NCBI RefSeq assembly: GCF_001650405.1
Contig: NZ_LWCU01000001.1
Location: 152,311-216,310, forward strand
Direction of reading: 5' to 3'
DNA length: 64,000 nucleotides
Origin: Microbacterium sp. H83
Lineage (GTDB): Bacteria > Actinomycetota > Actinomycetes > Actinomycetales > Microbacteriaceae
Shown piece by piece: positions 41,138 through 48,190 of this stretch. Position 1 is the first letter of the stretch; the number at the start of each line of letters is the position of its first letter. The position numbers and the translations under genes are program-made. The notes under the pieces were generated by a model, which worked only from the letters and a program-made list of their open reading frames with translations, did not search any database and had not been told where the DNA came from.

Positions 41138-41812
41138 ATGCGTTCCACCATCACCCGTCGCCATCTGACCGCCGGCCTCGTCGGAGGCGCGGTCCTCGCG
41201 CTCGCGATCCCCGCCATGGCCAGCGCGCACGTCTCCGTCAGTCCGGACGAACTCGTCGCCGGCGACCACGGCGTCCTCACCTTCTCCTTCGCCCACGGGT
41301 GCGAGACGTCGCCCACGACGTCCCTGAAGGTCACGATGCCCGAGGGCCTCGCCTCGGTCGCGCCCACCGCGGACAGCGATTGGACCATCGACATCGAGCG
41401 AGGTGACGACGGGCTCGTGAGCGCGGTGACCTACACCGCCCTCGCGCCCGTGCCCAACGACCTCCGAGGCGCCGTGAGCATGGCCGTCGGTCTCGACGAG
41501 GACACTCCCGACACCCTCGCCTTCCCGGTGATCCAGACGTGCGTCGAAGGGAGCACGGAATGGACGGAGATCGCCGAGGACGGCCAGGATCCGCACAGTC
41601 TCGACGCTCCCGCGCCCGTGGTCACCGTCACCCCGGCATCGCCCGACGCCGGGCACGGCGAGCACGACGCGTCGACCGAGGCGGCGGAGCAGGACCGGGA
41701 CGCGCCGGTGGCGGCCGCGGATCCGCTGGCGACGACTCTCGGCGCGAGCGGACTGGTCGCCGGCCTCGCCGCGCTCGTGGTGGCCGTCCTCGCCTACCGA
41801 CGCCGGGCCTGA
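41138..41812 (+). CDS. YcnI family copper-binding membrane protein (DUF1775)
   Basis: A 224-residue secreted, C-terminally anchored protein. A signal peptide (about residues 1-31, cleaved at MASAHVSV) exposes an N-terminal His that in YcnI proteins binds Cu(II); the DUF1775 domain follows with TLAFPVIQTCVEG and a C-terminal membrane helix (LGASGLVAGLAALVVAVLAY) with an RRRA tail. A His/Glu-rich linker HGEHD precedes the helix. CopC or CopCD, frequent partners, are not next to it. It lies 86 bases after the shifted end of the preceding membrane protein gene and is probably in the same unit. Terminator at 41821-41854. Confidence 0.9.
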   Translation: MRSTITRRHLTAGLVGGAVLALAIPAMASAHVSVSPDELVAGDHGVLTFSFAHGCETSPTTSLKVTMPEGLASVAPTADSDWTIDIERGDDGLVSAVTYTALAPVPNDLRGAVSMAVGLDEDTPDTLAFPVIQTCVEGSTEWTEIAEDGQDPHSLDAPAPVVTVTPASPDAGHGEHDASTEAAEQDRDAPVAAADPLATTLGASGLVAGLAALVVAVLAYRRRA

Positions 41813-41820
41813 CACACCGA

Positions 41821-41854
41821 GGCGCGTCCCCGGCTCGACGGCCGGGGACGCGCC
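41821..41854 (+). terminator. Terminator of ycnI
   Basis: GGCGCGTCCCCGGC (41821-41834) and GCCGGGGACGCGCC (41841-41854) form a perfect 14-bp stem with a six-base loop, eight bases after the stop. Confidence 0.7.
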
Positions 41855-41897
41855 GCACCCGGGACCGGGGTACGAGCCGTGAGATCATGGACTCGAC

Positions 41898-43520
41898 ATG
41901 TCGATTGAACAACAACCGAGCCTGCCTCCCGTGCTCCGCCCCGCGAACCCGCCTCGGCGTGAGCTGTCCGAACTCGCCTCCCGATTCGCGCGCGAGGTGC
42001 GCGGCGACGTGACCGGGGTGATCGTCTCCGGCATCACCCTCGCCACCGCCGATCTCCGTGCCGGCGAGGCGTTCGTCGCGATCCGCGGCGTCAATCGCCA
42101 CGGCGCCGAGTTCGCGGCCGCTGCCGCGGAGAAGGGCGCCGTCGCGGTCATCACGGACGACGCGGGCGCCGCGATCGCCGCGTCGACGGGACTGCCCGTG
42201 CTCGTGGTGGACGATCCGCGCGGGAGCCTCGGCGCGCTCAGCGCCTGGGTGTACGGGACCGGCGCCGGCGCCCCCCTGCCCACCCTCTTCGCGACCACCG
42301 GGACCAACGGCAAGACCAGCGTCTCGCACCTGCTCGAGGGGATCCTCGACCAGCTCGGCGTCGTGACCGGACTCTCCTCGACGGCCGAGCGGCACATCGC
42401 GGGAGAGATCATCGTCTCGCGCCTCACGACGCCGGAGGCATCCGAGATGCACGCGCTGCTCGCGCTCATGCGCGAGCGCGAGGTCGAGGCCGTGGCCGTC
42501 GAGGTCAGCGCCCAGGCGCTCTCGCGGCATCGTGTGGACGGCATCCGCTTCGACGTCGCCGGCTTCACCAATCTCAGCCACGACCACCTCGACGACTACG
42601 CCGACATGGAGGAGTACTTCGAAGCGAAGCTCCCCCTCTTCCGCCCCGATCGCGCGACGCGCGGCGTCGTCTGCATCGACTCCCCCTCGGGTGCCGTCGT
42701 CGTCGAGCGCGCCGAGATCCCCGTGGTCACGGTGGGGACCCCGTCGATCGCGGCCGATCCCGAGAGGTCGGCACAGGCCGACTGGGTCGTCGTCATCGAC
42801 GAGGAACGGACGTCGGGCACCACGTTCACCCTCACCGGCCCGGCCGGCTCGCTCTCGACGACCGTCCCGGTCATCGGACCGCACATGGCGGCCAACGCCG
42901 CGCTGGCGATCGTGATGCTCCTCGAGGGCGGCTACGCCTGGGAGCGCATCGTCGAGGCGCTCGCCCGCGACGGCGGCATCCGCGCCCACCTCCCCGGTCG
43001 CACCCAGCTCGTCTCGGGCGAGACCGGACCCGCCGTCTTCGTCGACTTCGGGCACTCGCCCGATGCGTTCGAGAAGACCCTTGCGGCCGTGCGTCGAGTG
43101 ACTCCCGGCAAGGTCCTCATGCTGTTCGGCGCCGACGGCGACCGCGACGCGAGCAAGCGTTTCGACATGGCGCGTACGGCCGTCGAGGGCAGTGACATCC
43201 TCGTCGTGACCGATCATCATCCCCGCTTCGAGGACCCCGACTCGATCCGCGCGACCCTCGTCGAGGGGGCGCGCCGAGCGCGACCCGATGCGGAGATCCA
43301 CGAGTACTCGCCGCCCGAGGCGGCCATCGTCGCCGCGGTCGGGCTCGTGGGCGACGGAGACGCGATCCTGTGGGCCGGTCCGGGGCACCAGGATTACCGC
43401 GACATCCGCGGCGTCCGCACGCCCTACTCCGCGCGCGAGCTCGCGAGAAGGGCGCTGCGCGCTGCGGGGTGGCCGGTCCCGGACTCGCGGTGGCCCGTGC
43501 CCTACCCCGACGAGGACTGA
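41898..43520 (+). CDS. MurE-like Mur ligase outside a cell-wall cluster
   Basis: A 540-residue ATP-dependent Mur ligase homologous over its whole length to UDP-MurNAc-tripeptide synthetase MurE. The P-loop TTGTNGKTSVSH, the NLSHDHLDDY and YFEAKLPLF region with the Lys that is carbamylated in MurE, and the C-terminal domain are present. The substrate-binding motifs differ: MurE VDYAHTPDALE is VDFGHSPDAFE, GCGGDRD is GADGDRD, the diaminopimelate DNPR motif is DHHPRFEDP, and GKGHE is GPGHQ. It may add an unusual amino acid or act on another substrate. No other mur, fts or mra gene lies nearby, so this is likely a second copy. No clear promoter spacing or Shine-Dalgarno was found. Confidence 0.82.
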   Translation: MSIEQQPSLPPVLRPANPPRRELSELASRFAREVRGDVTGVIVSGITLATADLRAGEAFVAIRGVNRHGAEFAAAAAEKGAVAVITDDAGAAIAASTGLPVLVVDDPRGSLGALSAWVYGTGAGAPLPTLFATTGTNGKTSVSHLLEGILDQLGVVTGLSSTAERHIAGEIIVSRLTTPEASEMHALLALMREREVEAVAVEVSAQALSRHRVDGIRFDVAGFTNLSHDHLDDYADMEEYFEAKLPLFRPDRATRGVVCIDSPSGAVVVERAEIPVVTVGTPSIAADPERSAQADWVVVIDEERTSGTTFTLTGPAGSLSTTVPVIGPHMAANAALAIVMLLEGGYAWERIVEALARDGGIRAHLPGRTQLVSGETGPAVFVDFGHSPDAFEKTLAAVRRVTPGKVLMLFGADGDRDASKRFDMARTAVEGSDILVVTDHHPRFEDPDSIRATLVEGARRARPDAEIHEYSPPEAAIVAAVGLVGDGDAILWAGPGHQDYRDIRGVRTPYSARELARRALRAAGWPVPDSRWPVPYPDED

Positions 43521-43536
43521 CGCCGCGTCCGGGCGG

Positions 43537-43561
43537 TCGGGCGGCGGCTCAGCCCGCCCGA
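43537..43561. terminator. Convergent terminator, Mur ligase / dxr
   Basis: TCGGGCGG (43537-43544) and CCGCCCGA (43554-43561) form an 8-bp stem with a nine-base loop between the two converging genes. Confidence 0.5.
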
Positions 43562-43577
43562 TCGTCGTGCGCCGCCG

Positions 43578-44660
43578 TCAGGCCCGGTCGATGAGCCCAT
43601 CCGCCGTGCGCCGCGCCCACGCCTCGGCGTCGGCCAGAGACTCGACGGTCAACGTCTGCGGGGGTTCGTGGGCGTCGACGACGGCCGCGATCGTGTCGAC
43701 GATCGCGAGGAACGGGATCCGTCCTTCGTGGAAGGCGATGACGGCCTGCTCGTTGGCCGCGTTGTAGACCGCGGGGAACGTGAATCCGGCACGCCCCACG
43801 GCCTTGGCGAGGTCCACAGAGGGGAAGGCGACATCGTCGAGCGGCTCGAACGTCCACGACGAGGCCGTGGTCCAGTCCAGCGGTCGACCGACGCCGCCGA
43901 CCCGGTTCGGCCAGTCCAGGCCGAGCGAGATGGGCAGGCGCATATCCGGCGGAGACGCCTGCGCGATCGTCGACCCGTCGATGAACTCGGCCATCGAGTG
44001 CACGATCGACTGGGGATGCACGACGACCTCGATGTCGTCGTAGGCCACGTCGAAGAGGAGGTGCGCCTCGATGACCTCGAGGCCCTTGTTGACGAGCGTC
44101 GCCGAATTCGTGGTGACCATGCGACCCATGTCCCAGGTGGGGTGGGCGAGAGCCTGCTGCGGCGAGACATCGCTCATCTCGTCGCGCGAGCGTCCGCGGA
44201 ACGGACCGCCCGACGCCGTCACGACCAGGCGTCGCACCTCGGAGTGGGTTCCGCTGCGCAGCGCCTGCGCGAGGGCGGAGTGCTCGGAGTCGACCGGCAC
44301 GATCTGATCCGGCGCCGCGGCGGCGAGGACGAGCTCGCCGCCGACGATCAGCGACTCCTTGTTGGCGAGCGCGAGGGTGCGACCCGCCTTCAGCGCCGCG
44401 AGAGTGGAACCGAGTCCGATCGACCCGGTGATGGCGTTGAGCACGACATCGGCCTCGACATCGCGCACCAGCTGCTCCGCCTGCTCGGCACCCAGCGCCG
44501 TGTCCTCGACCTGGAACGCCGCCGCCTGCGCGGCGAGCATCTCGGCGTTGGACCCGGCGGCGAGCCCCACGAGCTCGAACCGCCGCGGATTGGCCCTGAT
44601 GACGTCGAGCGCCTGGGTGCCGATGGAGCCGGTGGAGCCGAGGACGATGATGCGACGCAT
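43578..44660 (-). CDS. dxr: 1-deoxy-D-xylulose-5-phosphate reductoisomerase
   Basis: A 360-residue Dxr (IspC), the committed step of the MEP isoprenoid pathway. NADPH-binding [15 protein letters not shown] opens the protein, then [14 protein letters not shown] and [34 protein letters not shown] with the metal-binding Glu, and the C-terminal helical domain ([21 protein letters not shown]). TAGGCT six bases before the ATG marks a leaderless promoter. It is not in an operon with rseP and ispG as in many bacteria. Confidence 0.97.
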   Translation of the reverse strand: MRRIIVLGSTGSIGTQALDVIRANPRRFELVGLAAGSNAEMLAAQAAAFQVEDTALGAEQAEQLVRDVEADVVLNAITGSIGLGSTLAALKAGRTLALANKESLIVGGELVLAAAAPDQIVPVDSEHSALAQALRSGTHSEVRRLVVTASGGPFRGRSRDEMSDVSPQQALAHPTWDMGRMVTTNSATLVNKGLEVIEAHLLFDVAYDDIEVVVHPQSIVHSMAEFIDGSTIAQASPPDMRLPISLGLDWPNRVGGVGRPLDWTTASSWTFEPLDDVAFPSVDLAKAVGRAGFTFPAVYNAANEQAVIAFHEGRIPFLAIVDTIAAVVDAHEPPQTLTVESLADAEAWARRTADGLIDRA

Positions 44661-44666
44661 GTCGCC

Positions 44667-44672
44667 AGCCTA
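44667..44672 (-). promoter_or_regulatory. Leaderless -10 box (TAGGCT) for dxr
   Basis: TAGGCT ends six bases before the ATG at 44660. The box lies in the 37-base gap downstream of the FKBP lipoprotein gene. Confidence 0.6.
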
Positions 44673-44697
44673 TGACACGCCCTCGGCTCCGATCGGT

Positions 44698-45681
44698 TTA
44701 CTGCGCCTGCTCGATCGGCGTGGTCGCGAGGATGTCGACGACGAACACGAGCGACTCGTTCTGGAGCTCGTTGCCCTCGGACGCCCCGTAGCCGTCCTTC
44801 GGGGGCATGGTCACGACGACCTGCGATCCGACCTTCTGCCCTTCGAGCGCGAGGCGGAAGCCCGTGACGACTCCGCTGGTCTGGAACTGGGCGGGTACAG
44901 CGCCACGCCCCCAGCTCGAGTCGAACTCGCTGCCGTCGGACCACTTGACGCCGCGGTACTGAACCGTCACCAGATCGCCGGCGCCGACGACGGCTCCCGC
45001 GCCCTGCTTCAGCGTCACGACCTCGGTCTCCGCGGGAGCGTCGCCGTCGGGGATCGTGATCGTGGGAGCGCCCTCGTCGTCGAGCTCGACCGCGGGAGCA
45101 CCCTCGGTCGGCTCGACGTCGGAGCCGGAGGCGATGGTCGGCAGCTGCTCGACGGTCTCGACGTAGAGCACGCTCGGGTTCGCCCCCTCCTGCGCGGCAG
45201 GCAGCGTCAGGACGACGCTGGATCCGATCGGGAGGCACTCGGCGGCGACCGTGAACACGGTGGACTGAGTGGGATCGACGATCTGCTGGGGCTGCTGAGT
45301 GGGGAGGAGAGCCGACAGCACTCCGTCGGGACCCCGCTCGGACGTGCTGAGCACTTCGTTCGTGGTGGCGTCGACGAGCTGGTAACGGAGCGAGACCAGG
45401 TCGCCCGGGAGCACCTCCTCGCCGTCGCCCTCGACGATCACCGAGCGCTCCGCCTGGGCGAGATCGGCGTCGGCCGGGACGGTGACCTTCGCGGCGGAGC
45501 CGCTGCCCTCGACCGTGACGGCGTCGGAGCCGGCACCGGAGGGAAGATCGGCGAGGCAGGACGCGTCGGCGGACGGCGAGGGGCTTCCGGACGACTCGGG
45601 TGCGGCGTCGCCGGAGCATCCGGCCAGGAACAGGGTCGCCGCGGCGACGGTGGACAGGACGATGAGCGGACGCTTGCGCAC
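44698..45681 (-). CDS. FKBP-type isomerase lipoprotein
   Basis: A 327-residue lipoprotein with lipobox FLAGC (Cys22 anchored) and a Ser/Pro-rich linker. It contains two FKBP-like repeats: residues 75-200 are degenerate (PGDLVSLRYQLVDATTNEVLSTSE), residues 225-320 are the intact FKBP domain with TVQYRGVKWSDGSEFDSSW, GFRLALEGQKVGSQVVV and DGYGASEG. It presumably folds exported proteins at the outer face of the membrane. The start is GTG with GAGGTCC six bases before it. In the 126-base gap to plsC there is an inverted repeat GGACAAA (45706-45712) and TTTGTCC (45735-45741) in front of this gene. Confidence 0.92.
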   Translation of the reverse strand: MRKRPLIVLSTVAAATLFLAGCSGDAAPESSGSPSPSADASCLADLPSGAGSDAVTVEGSGSAAKVTVPADADLAQAERSVIVEGDGEEVLPGDLVSLRYQLVDATTNEVLSTSERGPDGVLSALLPTQQPQQIVDPTQSTVFTVAAECLPIGSSVVLTLPAAQEGANPSVLYVETVEQLPTIASGSDVEPTEGAPAVELDDEGAPTITIPDGDAPAETEVVTLKQGAGAVVGAGDLVTVQYRGVKWSDGSEFDSSWGRGAVPAQFQTSGVVTGFRLALEGQKVGSQVVVTMPPKDGYGASEGNELQNESLVFVVDILATTPIEQAQ

Positions 45682-45795
45682 AGTGGGACCTCAGGATCGC
45701 GGGCGGGACAAACCCCCATCATCCCCCATACCGCTTTGTCCACGCTGGGAGGCGCGCGCCGGAGCTCCATTCCCGTGCCGGCATGGATTCGGGAG

Positions 45796-45801
45796 TAACC
45801 T
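45796..45801 (+). promoter_or_regulatory. Leaderless -10 box (TAACCT) for plsC
   Basis: TAACCT is followed by six bases and the ATG at 45808. Confidence 0.55.
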
Positions 45802-45807
45802 GCTCTG

Positions 45808-46587
45808 ATGACGTCAGAGCAGTCCGTGGAGCCCGAACCGTCGCCCGCAGAGACTGCGAAACCACGCCATGCCGGCTTCACCTACGCCCTGGGACGCAGT
45901 CTCATCAGCGTCCTGGCCCGCACCGTCTACAGACCGCGCATCGAAGGCAGGGAGAACGTCCCGAAGGATGGCGCCGTCATCTTCGCGAGCAATCACCTGT
46001 CGTTCATCGACTCGATCGCGATCCCGGTCGCCGCACCGCGGCCCGTGCACTTCCTCGCCAAGTCGAGCTACTTCGAAGGCACCGGAGCACGGGGCTGGCT
46101 GAGCCGGACCTTCTTCGAGTCGATCGGCGCGATCCCCGTGCGTCGCGGTGCCGGACAGGCCGCTCTCGACGCGCTCGACCTGCAGCGTCAACTCCTCGAT
46201 GAGGGGCTCGCGGTCGCTCTGTATCCCGAGGGCACGCGATCCACCGACGGCCGCCTGTACAAGGGCCGCACCGGCGTCGCCTTCCTCGCGCTGCAGACCG
46301 GTGCACCGGTGGTGCCGGTCGGCCTCATCGGCACCGACAAGGTCATGCCGGTGGGAGCCAGGGTCCCGACGCTCTCGGAGCGCATCACTGTCCGTTTCGG
46401 CGAGCCCATCGATCTCGCCCCGCACGGACCGGCATCGAGCGGTCGCGCGCGTCGGCTCGCGACCGACGAGATCATGGCGGCCATTCACGCACTCTCCGGT
46501 CAGGAGCTCGCCGGGACCTACAACGAGGCCCCCGCGCAGGGGACGATCGAGAAGATCAGACAGGCTCTGCCGCACGAGCGCCGCTGA
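45808..46587 (+). CDS. plsC: 1-acyl-sn-glycerol-3-phosphate acyltransferase
   Basis: A 259-residue PlsC-type acyltransferase of phospholipid synthesis. The HX4D motif is SNHLSFIDS near residue 65; FFESIGAIPVRRG and the YPEGTRSTDGRLYKGRTG motif III near 140-158 are clear, and FLALQTGAPVVPVGL follows. One N-terminal hydrophobic stretch probably associates it with the membrane. Other lysophosphatidate acyltransferases may exist elsewhere, so the role may be overlapping. Leaderless promoter upstream; ends 23 bases before the convergent osmC-type gene. Confidence 0.92.
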   Translation: MTSEQSVEPEPSPAETAKPRHAGFTYALGRSLISVLARTVYRPRIEGRENVPKDGAVIFASNHLSFIDSIAIPVAAPRPVHFLAKSSYFEGTGARGWLSRTFFESIGAIPVRRGAGQAALDALDLQRQLLDEGLAVALYPEGTRSTDGRLYKGRTGVAFLALQTGAPVVPVGLIGTDKVMPVGARVPTLSERITVRFGEPIDLAPHGPASSGRARRLATDEIMAAIHALSGQELAGTYNEAPAQGTIEKIRQALPHERR

Positions 46588-46610
46588 GCGGACCGCCCCT
46601 CGCGCCGGGA

Positions 46611-47102
46611 TCAGCGCGTCTGCGCCGTGACCGTGGCCTCGTGCCGCACCGGGAAGTTCATCGAGTTCGCGATGAAGCACCAGTCCCTCGCCTGCGCGTG
46701 GGCGCGCTCGGCCGCCTCGATCATCGACGGGTCCTCGACCACCACCTGCGGCCGCAGCATGACCTCGACGAAGGCACCGCCGCCCGCCCCGTTCTCGCGC
46801 ATCATCCCCGTGGCCGTGTCGCGATAGGAGACGACGACCACGCCGGCCGTCACGCACGCATGCAGGTACGACAGCAGGTGGCACTCCGAGAGCGAGGCCA
46901 GGAGCAGGTCCTCGGGGTTCCAACGGCTGGGGTCGCCCCGGAACGGCTTGTCCGATGAGGCGAGGATGTCCGGCTTGCCCTCCACCTCCAGGGTGACGTC
47001 GCGCCGGTAGTCGCGGTACCCGCTGGTGCCGCTGCCGCTGTTGCCGGTCCACGTCGAGGTCAGTGCGTAGTGGTGCTCGCCGAGAGCCGCGGAGTTCGCC
47101 AT
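46611..47102 (-). CDS. OsmC family protein
   Basis: A 163-residue protein of the OsmC/Ohr superfamily. It starts HHYALTSTWTGNSGSGTSGYRDY and has LLLASLSECHLLSYLHACVTAGV, where the SEC Cys corresponds to the peroxidatic Cys; a second Cys lies seven residues on in the same helix, not in the usual C-terminal place, so the redox mechanism may differ from Ohr. A likely function is peroxide detoxification. CAGACT-N6 (with GGAGGG in the N6) precedes the ATG, so either a leaderless or a very short-leader mRNA is possible. Confidence 0.9.
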   Translation of the reverse strand: MANSAALGEHHYALTSTWTGNSGSGTSGYRDYRRDVTLEVEGKPDILASSDKPFRGDPSRWNPEDLLLASLSECHLLSYLHACVTAGVVVVSYRDTATGMMRENGAGGGAFVEVMLRPQVVVEDPSMIEAAERAHAQARDWCFIANSMNFPVRHEATVTAQTR

Positions 47103-47158
47103 CCCTCCAGTCTGCCAGCACCCGGCGACCGAGGCACGGCCGGTCGGGTTTCCGACGG

Positions 47159-47164
47159 TAGTCT
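47159..47164 (+). promoter_or_regulatory. Leaderless -10 box (TAGTCT) for asparaginase
   Basis: TAGTCT is followed by six bases and the GTG at 47171. Confidence 0.55.
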
Positions 47165-47170
47165 TGCCAG

Positions 47171-48166
47171 GTGCTGGAAACTCTCACCGTTCAGGATGCC
47201 GTGGAACTCGCCGTCGTCGAGCGGAGCGGCTTCGTCGAATCCCGCCACGCCGGCGCTGCGGTCGTGCTGTCGCCGGACGGCGACGTGGTCGCGCGGCACG
47301 GGAACGTCGACGCTCTCGTGCTGCCGCGGTCGAGCCTGAAGCCCCTGCAGGCCGTCGCCTGCATCACCGCCGGCGCCGCGCTCGAGGGCGAGCAGCTCGC
47401 GCTCTCCACAGCCAGTCACGCCGGCACGGACCGCCATGCCTCGGTGGTGCGGGACATCCTCACCGAGGGCGGTCTGACCGAGGACCACCTGGACTGCCCT
47501 CCGGCGTGGCCGACGGACTCCGCGACGCGCGACGAGATGGTCCGTGAGCACGGCCAGCCGGCCAGGCTGCGGATGAACTGCTCGGGGAAGCACGCGGCGA
47601 TGCTCCGCGCCTGCGTGGCGACGGGCTGGGACACGGCCGGGTATCTCGACCCGGCGCACCCGCTGCAGGTGCACATCCGCGATGTCATCGAGCGACTCGC
47701 CGGTGAGAAGGTGGCGCACACCGCGATCGACGGCTGCGGCGCTCCGGTGCACGCGCTCACGCTCACAGGCCTCGCGCGGGCGATCCACCGCATCGGCAGC
47801 GCCTCCGATCGTTCGCCGTTCGCGCTGCACCGCGTCGCCGGATCCCTGGTGCGCGCGGTGCGCGAGCACCCGTGGACGATCGACGGGCCCGGTCGCCCCG
47901 ACACGGTCGCGATCGAGCAGCTCGGAGTGTTCGCGAAGGGCGGCGCGGAGGGCGTGATGGTCATGGTCGCACCGAACGGCACCACCGTCGCGCTCAAGAT
48001 GCTGGACGGCGGAGCCCGCGCCTCGACGATCGTCGCCGCGACGCTGCTCAGCCGCGCCGGCGCTCTGCGTCAGGATGCTGTCGACTCCGTCGCCGGCGAT
48101 CTCGCACTGCAGGTTCTCGGCGGTGGACACCCCGTGGGCGGCGTCCGTCCCGGCAGCGGCATCTGA
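47171..48166 (+). CDS. Asparaginase (Rhizobium-type, PF06089)
   Basis: A 331-residue asparaginase of the R. etli-like type that hydrolyses asparagine to aspartate and ammonia. LVERSGFVESRH-type start (VVERSGFVES), LPRSSLKPLQAVACI, LRMNCSGKHAAML and IDGCGAPVHALTL motifs are all present, the Cys residues belonging to the zinc/active-site cluster of this class. It is unrelated to the E. coli AnsA/B fold. No signal peptide, so cytoplasmic. GTG start with leaderless promoter; terminated by a palindromic GC hairpin at 48172-48188 shared with the next gene. Confidence 0.93.
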   Translation: MLETLTVQDAVELAVVERSGFVESRHAGAAVVLSPDGDVVARHGNVDALVLPRSSLKPLQAVACITAGAALEGEQLALSTASHAGTDRHASVVRDILTEGGLTEDHLDCPPAWPTDSATRDEMVREHGQPARLRMNCSGKHAAMLRACVATGWDTAGYLDPAHPLQVHIRDVIERLAGEKVAHTAIDGCGAPVHALTLTGLARAIHRIGSASDRSPFALHRVAGSLVRAVREHPWTIDGPGRPDTVAIEQLGVFAKGGAEGVMVMVAPNGTTVALKMLDGGARASTIVAATLLSRAGALRQDAVDSVAGDLALQVLGGGHPVGGVRPGSGI

Positions 48167-48171
48167 CGACG

Positions 48172-48188
48172 GCGGGGCATGCCCCCGC
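48172..48188. terminator. Convergent hairpin, asparaginase / FtsK-like gene
   Basis: GCGGGG (48172-48177) pairs with CCCCGC (48183-48188) around a short loop, containing the palindrome GGGGCATGCCCC. It lies in the 24-base gap between converging stops. Confidence 0.45.
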
Positions 48189-48190
48189 GC

